A stretch of DNA of 7,152 bases from an uncultured Eubacteriales bacterium (lineage in GTDB: Bacteria > Bacillota > Clostridia > Oscillospirales > CAG-382), in the NCBI GenBank assembly GCA_934444485.1, contig CAKSCN010000130.1:1-7152 (forward strand), written 5' to 3'. Shown piece after piece: positions 1 to 4,625 of this stretch. Below the pieces are notes generated by a model that was given only the letters and a program-made list of their open reading frames with translations, did not search any database and was not told the origin of the DNA. Each line of letters begins with the position of its first letter. The stretch's first letter is position 1. The position numbers and the translations under genes are program-made.

Positions 1-1
1 G

Positions 2-979
2 GACAGAAAAGTTCCTTATCTCAGACGCAAAATGGGATTCGTGTTTCAGGACTTCAGACTTTTCCAGAACAAGACCGTTTACGAAAACGTCGCTTTTGCA
101 ATGGAGGTTCTCGGCGAACCGACAAAGCGCATAAAGGCAAGAGTGCCGGTCGCTCTTGAAATAGTCGGACTTACGGGCAAAGAAAAGGTTATGCCGAAGG
201 AGCTTTCCGGCGGTGAAAAGCAGAGACTTTGCGTTGCGAGAGCGATAGTTAACAACCCCTCTGTAATAGTTGCGGACGAGCCGACGGGCAACCTTGACTT
301 CCGTCTTGCAAAGGAGATAATGGATCTTCTCGTTAAAATTTCCGAGCATAATAAAACTGTTATCGTCGTAACCCACGCAAAAGAGCTTGTCGAGCAGTAT
401 CACAAGAGAGTCATAACCATCGACGACGGCTGCGTCATAAGCGATACCATAGGCATTTCGTCCAATGAGTTCTTCGGCGATACCGAGGCGGATAAACAGT
501 CTGCGGACGGTGCGGAAAACAAAGAGACTCCCGTGACCTCTCCCGAAAGCGTCGGCGCAGAAGCCGAAAACGAGGAAAAGTCCGAGACGGCAGGCGAAAT
601 GTTCCCCGACGACGGCGTAAAAGAAGGAGAGGGAATATTCAATTCCATAGTCGAGAAATTCAGCAATATCGGAAACGACGGCGGATATTCCTATGATGAA
701 TTCGGTGACTCCGACGGAAACGGCATAAGAGATATCGAAGAGGGTGAGGGCGACGGAGAAGCGGCTGTTATTTCACGCCGCAGAGAGCGTCTTGCCAAGC
801 GCCGCGACGTCATAAAGGAGCGTATAGCCTCCCTCATAACTCAGGGCGACGACGCCGACGAAAAGCTAAAGGAGCTGAGAAGCGAGCTGAACAGCATTAC
901 CTCGGATATAGACGCCATTGACGCACAGCTCGGAGAATACGGCGACCTCGGCAGCATCGACGGAGGTGACGAAAAATGA
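2..979 (+). CDS. ftsE: Cell division ATP-binding protein FtsE (5'-partial) with long acidic C-terminal extension
   Basis: ATPase subunit of the FtsEX complex, which acts at the inner face of the membrane and drives conformational change in FtsX to control cell-wall hydrolysis. The reading frame is open to the window edge, and the first codons read DRKVPYLRRK, matching the segment before the Q-loop in FtsE, so the ATG at 32 is internal. Roughly 70 residues including Walker A are missing. Counting from the first full codon: Q-loop VFQDFRLF 14-21, signature LSGGEKQR 68-75, Walker B VIVADEP 88-94 with catalytic Glu 93, D-loop NLD 97-99, H-loop His 125. The ABC domain ends near residue 150, where a normal FtsE (about 220-230 aa in total) would stop. 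About 175 further residues follow: an acidic low-complexity stretch, a DSDGNGIRDIEE motif (236-247) and a charged helical region (about 258-310). The identification is secure; the role of the extension is unknown. It overlaps ftsX by 4 bp. Confidence 0.96.
   Translation, partial: DRKVPYLRRKMGFVFQDFRLFQNKTVYENVAFAMEVLGEPTKRIKARVPVALEIVGLTGKEKVMPKELSGGEKQRLCVARAIVNNPSVIVADEPTGNLDFRLAKEIMDLLVKISEHNKTVIVVTHAKELVEQYHKRVITIDDGCVISDTIGISSNEFFGDTEADKQSADGAENKETPVTSPESVGAEAENEEKSETAGEMFPDDGVKEGEGIFNSIVEKFSNIGNDGGYSYDEFGDSDGNGIRDIEEGEGDGEAAVISRRRERLAKRRDVIKERIASLITQGDDADEKLKELRSELNSITSDIDAIDAQLGEYGDLGSIDGGDEK
962..969 (+). promoter_or_regulatory. Strong Shine-Dalgarno for ftsX inside the ftsE end
   Basis: GGAGGTGA lies 6 nt before the ATG at 976 and is complementary to the 16S rRNA 3' end. 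It supports the ATG at 976 over the alternative in-frame ATG at 991. With the ATGA stop/start overlap at 976-979 it suggests translational coupling, so FtsE and FtsX would be made in matched amounts. Confidence 0.85.
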
Positions 980-1917
980 GAAGATATAAGATGTCGCACT
1001 TCCTCTCGGAGGCACTCAAGGGTATGTTCCGAAACGGGCTTATGAGTGCGGTTTCAGTGCTGATACTCGTTTCGACGCTTCTCGTCATGGGTACATTCTG
1101 GCTTATAAACGAAAACATAAACTACAACCTCGACGCACTCGACGATTTTAGAGAGATTGTCGTTTTCCTCAAAAAAGACGTCGATGAAGCAACGATAGAG
1201 GACGCAAAGAACAAGATATCGACGTATGTGGACATTTCCGAAAGCTCGATAGAGTTTATTTCCAAGGAACAGGCTCTTGAGTCCGAGAAAGAGAGCTACG
1301 GCGAAAAGTACGCCTACATATTCGACTCCTACACCCCCGAAACAAACCCGCTTCCCGATTCGTTCAGATTCAGTTATCCCGAAACCGTCGAGGATATCGA
1401 CTACTGCGTACAGCTTATCGAGGGAATAGACGGAGTGGAGAGCGTGAGAAACAGAAAGGATTTCGCCGATAAAATAGAGAGCCTTAAGAGCGTTATCTCA
1501 AACATCTCGGCGTGCCTTATGGCAATGCTCTTTATTGTCTCGATATTCGTAATAGGCAATACCGTAAAGCTCACCCACGAGGCGAGAAAAGACGATATCA
1601 GAATAATGAGATATATGGGTGCGACGAACTTCTATATTTCCGCACCGTTTATCCTCGAGGGTATAATAATCGGTTTGTTCTCCGGAACGGCGGCGTACTT
1701 TATACAGAAATTTGTCTACATAAAGGTAACAAGCGTCATAACCGAAAACTACGGCACAATACTTAAAATTCTGCCCCTTGACGAAAAAGCGGTTCTTCCG
1801 TTCGGACTTTCGTTTGACATAAACTGTGATATGTTCATACTTTGCTCGTTCCTCCTTATCGGACTTCTTACGGGCATACTCGGAACACTTACAACAAGAA
1901 AGCATCTTAAAGCGTAA
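976..1917 (+). CDS. ftsX: Cell division membrane protein FtsX
   Basis: Membrane subunit of FtsEX, 313 aa, close to the usual 295-310 aa of Gram-positive FtsX. Topology read from hydrophobicity: short cytoplasmic N-terminus; TM1 about 22-45; extracellular domain about 46-172, the part that contacts the hydrolase in other species; TM2 about 176-198; cytoplasmic loop with the conserved-type stretch RIMRYMGATNFYI (209-221); TM3 about 222-243; second outside loop of about 40 residues; TM4 about 285-305. The NPLPDSFRF motif at 124-132 is typical of the FtsX extracellular domain. The basic C-terminus (TTRKHLKA) is cytoplasmic. The start at 976 is supported by the strong ribosome site at 962-969. It lies directly before a secreted coiled-coil M23 peptidase, the probable partner it activates. 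Nothing appears truncated. Confidence 0.97.
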   Translation: MRRYKMSHFLSEALKGMFRNGLMSAVSVLILVSTLLVMGTFWLINENINYNLDALDDFREIVVFLKKDVDEATIEDAKNKISTYVDISESSIEFISKEQALESEKESYGEKYAYIFDSYTPETNPLPDSFRFSYPETVEDIDYCVQLIEGIDGVESVRNRKDFADKIESLKSVISNISACLMAMLFIVSIFVIGNTVKLTHEARKDDIRIMRYMGATNFYISAPFILEGIIIGLFSGTAAYFIQKFVYIKVTSVITENYGTILKILPLDEKAVLPFGLSFDINCDMFILCSFLLIGLLTGILGTLTTRKHLKA

Positions 1918-1943
1918 GATGCCCGGAATGTGACTTTCGTCGG

Positions 1944-1950
1944 AAAGGAG
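1944..1950 (+). promoter_or_regulatory. Shine-Dalgarno that fixes the M23 peptidase start
   Basis: AAAGGAG ends 6 nt before the ATG at 1957. A GTG at 1930 in the same frame would add nine residues, but these would be encoded across this ribosome site, and that GTG has only a weak upstream purine run. The ATG also gives a normal signal peptide beginning MYKKRK. Confidence 0.8.
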
Positions 1951-1956
1951 AAAAGA

Positions 1957-3276
1957 ATGTACAAGAAAAGAAAGATAATATCCGCAGTGATAGTAGTTAT
2001 CCTCGCACTGCTTATGATAGTGCCGGCAATTGTCGTGCCGTACAGAGCAGAGGCGGCGCAGACCAAGGGACAGCTGAAAAACGAAATATCCGAACTCCAG
2101 TCTCAGCTTGCGGATATCAAAAACAATCAGAAGTCGCTTCAGGATTTGATTGCAAGCATACAGAACGAACAGCAGGATAAGATAAAGTACATATCTCAGC
2201 TCGATGCGGAGATAGATATAGTTACAAACGAGCTTGAAACCGTAAATCAGCTTATCGATAAGTATCAGAAGCTTGTCGATGAAAAGTATGAGGAAAAGGA
2301 AGAGCTTGAAATAAAGCAGGACGAACAGCAGACACAGCTTGACGCAGTCCTCAGACTTTCTTACGAGTACGGCAACGACAGCTATTGGGAGATACTTCTC
2401 GGCGCCGAGGACTTCAGCGATTTTCTCTCTCGTCTCGACTACCTTGCATATCACCTCGGTTCAAGCAGCGATATACTTGATGAGCTTGACACAACCTACA
2501 ATCAGCTTGTCGAGACAACCGAGATATACGAGTCGTCCCTTGTCTCGATAGACGAATACAGAGCGTCGAGCGAACAGCTCCAGAGAGACCTCGAAGTAAA
2601 GAAGGGCGAAGCGGAACAGGCTCTTGCACTTCTCAACGACCAGGAAAAAGCCGAGCTCGATAATCTTGCAAAGTACCAGGAGGAAAGGGAACAGACAAAC
2701 CGTGAGATAGCAAATCTTTCCGCCGAGCTTAAAAAGATAGAGGACGAGGAAAAGAGAAAGAAAGCCGAAGAAGAAAAGAGACGCCGTGAGCAAGAGGCAA
2801 AGAACAACGCCGGCAAACAGCAGTCCGGAAAGTCCGATACGGCGGTTCAATCCTCTGCATCGGCAGCTGCGGCAACCGGCTTCGCATGGCCTCTTTCGGG
2901 TTACAATAGTCCGTCGGGCGCATATATTTCCTCCGGCTTCGGATACAGAACAAACCCCATAACCTTCAAGAGCGAATTTCATAACGGAGTTGACCTCCCG
3001 GCACCTAAGGGAACTCCCATTTATGCTCCGGCTGACGGCACGGTTTCGTCGGCAGGCGTCAAGGGCGGCTACGGCAACTGCGTCGTAATCAGCCACGGCG
3101 GCGGCGTCGTAACGCTTTACGGACACGCAGACACGCTTTGTGTTTCGTCCGGTCAGAAGGTCAAAAAGGGAGATCTCATCGCAAGAGTAGGCACAACCGG
3201 TCAGTCTACCGGCAACCACCTCCACTATACGATTTATGAGGGCGGCACTGCCATAAACCCCATGACCTATTATTGA
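1957..3276 (+). CDS. Secreted coiled-coil murein hydrolase, M23 (LytM/EnvC-like) family; probable FtsEX effector
   Basis: Predicted peptidoglycan endopeptidase, 439 aa, acting outside the membrane. Residues 1-34 form a signal peptide (basic MYKKRK, long hydrophobic core, likely cleavage after AEA or AEAA). Residues about 35-265 are charged coiled-coil helix. They include YWEILLGAEDFSDFLSRL (143-160), which resembles the conserved helical region of the PcsB and CwlO coiled-coil domains. A Lys/Glu-rich and then Ser/Ala/Gln-rich linker runs about 262-307. The C-terminal M23 domain (about 310-439) keeps the full catalytic set: HxxxD zinc ligands His342 and Asp346, His390 in YGH, and HLH with His421 and zinc ligand His423. 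It should therefore be catalytic, unlike E. coli EnvC, whose LytM domain is degenerate and only activates amidases. It follows ftsX by 39 nt and precedes a terminator. That it is the FtsEX partner is inferred from architecture and position. Confidence 0.94.
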   Translation: MYKKRKIISAVIVVILALLMIVPAIVVPYRAEAAQTKGQLKNEISELQSQLADIKNNQKSLQDLIASIQNEQQDKIKYISQLDAEIDIVTNELETVNQLIDKYQKLVDEKYEEKEELEIKQDEQQTQLDAVLRLSYEYGNDSYWEILLGAEDFSDFLSRLDYLAYHLGSSSDILDELDTTYNQLVETTEIYESSLVSIDEYRASSEQLQRDLEVKKGEAEQALALLNDQEKAELDNLAKYQEEREQTNREIANLSAELKKIEDEEKRKKAEEEKRRREQEAKNNAGKQQSGKSDTAVQSSASAAAATGFAWPLSGYNSPSGAYISSGFGYRTNPITFKSEFHNGVDLPAPKGTPIYAPADGTVSSAGVKGGYGNCVVISHGGGVVTLYGHADTLCVSSGQKVKKGDLIARVGTTGQSTGNHLHYTIYEGGTAINPMTYY

Positions 3277-3288
3277 TTCGGAATTCAG

Positions 3289-3324
3289 AAAGACGGAGCG
3301 CAAACCCAATGCTTCGTCTTTTTT
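3289..3324 (+). terminator. Intrinsic terminator after the M23 peptidase gene
   Basis: An 11-bp stem, AAAGACGGAGC (3289-3299) against GCTTCGTCTTT (3311-3321), contains one G-T wobble and an 11-nt loop. The T run covers 3319-3324. It begins 12 bp after the stop codon. Only 34 bp separate it from the next ATG, and I see no promoter there, so it may be partly read through. Confidence 0.8.
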
Positions 3325-3342
3325 GACTGCCGACAACCCGGG

Positions 3343-3350
3343 AAAGGAAG
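3343..3350 (+). promoter_or_regulatory. Shine-Dalgarno for the S41 protease gene
   Basis: AAAGGAAG sits 8 nt before the ATG at 3359 and sets that start. It lies between the terminator and the gene, leaving little space for a separate promoter. Confidence 0.7.
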
Positions 3351-3358
3351 ATTAGTAC

Positions 3359-4597
3359 ATGAGAAAAAGCACATGGATACCGCTCACGGCGCTTATTATC
3401 GTTGTAACCGCACTTGTTTCGTGCCAGTATATGAACGCCGTGCTTACGAACTCCTACGAAGCAAAGCTTGCGGAACAGGCAAAGGCGTATGACGAAAAAA
3501 TTGCAAATCTCGAGGCACAGACCGAAAAATACGGCACTCTCAGCGAAATAGAGGAACTTGCCGAGGCGTACTATATGGGCGAGCTTGACGACAAAAAAGT
3601 CGAAGAAGGACTCATATCGGGATATATCTACGGTATGGGCGACCGTTACGCATACTACTACAGCCCGGACGACTTCACAACGTATAACGAAGAGAACAAC
3701 GGCAAAATGGTCGGAATAGGCGTGCGTGTAATATACGACAACACCCTCGGCGGCATTTATGTTACTGCCGTTATGCCGGGAAGCCCCGCACTCGAGAGCG
3801 GACTCTCACACGGAGACCTTATCGTCGGCGTTGAGGATAAATCCGTTGCCGATATCGGTTACTATGAAGCTGTCAATATGATAAAGAACGGCGATGAAAA
3901 CACTTTTGTCAAGCTCTATGTTGCACGCAAGAGCGATGATTATAAAACTGCCGAAGAGATCACCGTCGAACGCCGCACCATAGACAATAAGACGGTGTAC
4001 AGTGAGCTGATTTACGGCAATATCGGATATGTTGAGATAACAGAGTTTAACAAAACCACCTCCGACGAACTCAAAAATGCCGTCCTTGACCTTATGGCGA
4101 ACGGTGCCGAGAAGCTTGTGTTTGATGTCAGAAACAACCCCGGCGGAGACCTTGACGGCGTTGCCGGCGCACTCGATTTTCTGCTTCCCGAAGGCCCTAT
4201 CATACACATCGTTTCAAAGAAGGGCGTGGAGAAGGTTATAAACTCCGACGAAAACTGCATAGATCTGCCGATGTCGGTTCTTGTGAACGGAAGCACGGCA
4301 AGCGCAGGTGAGCTTTTCTGTTGTTCGCTCAAGGACTACGGAAAAGCGGTTCTCGTCGGTACGCAGACCTACGGCAAAGGCTCTATGCAGTCGGTAATAC
4401 GTCTTTCGAACGGCGGCGGTTTCTCCTTTACCACAAACAGATACGATCCGCCTTACTCGGAGAATTATGACGGAGTTGGAGTAACGCCGGATATAAAAAT
4501 AGAGCTTACCGAAGAGCTTGTCGCTCATTACTACGATATGACCCACGATGAGGATATCCAGCTTCAGGCGGCACTCAAAGCACTTGAGAACAATTGA
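3359..4597 (+). CDS. S41 family carboxyl-terminal processing protease (CtpA/CtpB type) with PDZ domain
   Basis: Serine protease with a Ser-Lys dyad that trims or degrades proteins outside the membrane, 412 aa. The N-terminus (1-22) is hydrophobic and ends LVSC, which fits a lipobox with Cys22; it could instead be an uncleaved membrane anchor. A short helical segment follows at about 32-58, then a helical region with GMGDRYAYYYSP (92-103), typical of CTPs. The PDZ domain spans about 113-190 (MVGIGVRV, PGSPALESGLSHGD). The catalytic domain spans about 215-385: FDVRNNPGGDL at 255-265, nucleophile Ser315 in NGSTASAGE, general base Lys340 in TYGKG, and Gln344. The 25-residue Ser-Lys spacing and the Gln four residues on match E. 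coli Prc. B. subtilis keeps ctpB next to ftsEX, so the location is familiar. Whether it processes the adjacent hydrolase or a sporulation substrate cannot be told from the sequence. Confidence 0.94.
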   Translation: MRKSTWIPLTALIIVVTALVSCQYMNAVLTNSYEAKLAEQAKAYDEKIANLEAQTEKYGTLSEIEELAEAYYMGELDDKKVEEGLISGYIYGMGDRYAYYYSPDDFTTYNEENNGKMVGIGVRVIYDNTLGGIYVTAVMPGSPALESGLSHGDLIVGVEDKSVADIGYYEAVNMIKNGDENTFVKLYVARKSDDYKTAEEITVERRTIDNKTVYSELIYGNIGYVEITEFNKTTSDELKNAVLDLMANGAEKLVFDVRNNPGGDLDGVAGALDFLLPEGPIIHIVSKKGVEKVINSDENCIDLPMSVLVNGSTASAGELFCCSLKDYGKAVLVGTQTYGKGSMQSVIRLSNGGGFSFTTNRYDPPYSENYDGVGVTPDIKIELTEELVAHYYDMTHDEDIQLQAALKALENN

Positions 4598-4610
4598 GTA
4601 TAAATTTATT

Positions 4611-4617
4611 AAGGGGG
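4611..4617 (+). promoter_or_regulatory. Shine-Dalgarno that fixes the last gene's start
   Basis: AAGGGGG ends 8 nt before the ATG at 4626. An in-frame ATG at 4548 would add 26 residues inside the end of the S41 gene and bury the signal peptide; it has no comparable ribosome site. The ATG at 4626 gives MKRRIACVLF, a standard signal-peptide start. Confidence 0.75.
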
Positions 4618-4625
4618 ACAAAGAA

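Noticed and set aside
32..34. ATG at 32 as the start of ftsE
   Set aside because: The codons before it (DRKVPYLRRK) are in frame and match the conserved FtsE segment before the Q-loop, and Walker A would be lost; the gene is cut by the window edge.
1930..1956. GTG at 1930 as an earlier start for the M23 peptidase
   Set aside because: The AAAGGAG ribosome site lies downstream of this GTG and is well spaced for the ATG at 1957, which also gives a normal signal peptide.
1498..3336. Long minus-strand reading frames opposite ftsX and the M23 gene
   Set aside because: They run antisense to clearly coding sequence, have odd Cys/Leu/Arg-rich composition and show no domain or ribosome site; they are by-products of the codon bias of the + strand genes.
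4599..4604. TATAAA before the last gene as a -10 box
   Set aside because: The hexamer at the proper -35 distance is CAAAGC, and the nearest TTGAGA is only 9 bp away; not a credible promoter.
4548..4625. ATG at 4548 as an earlier start for the secreted SH3 protein
   Set aside because: It overlaps the end of the S41 gene, lacks a ribosome site and puts 26 polar residues ahead of the signal peptide.
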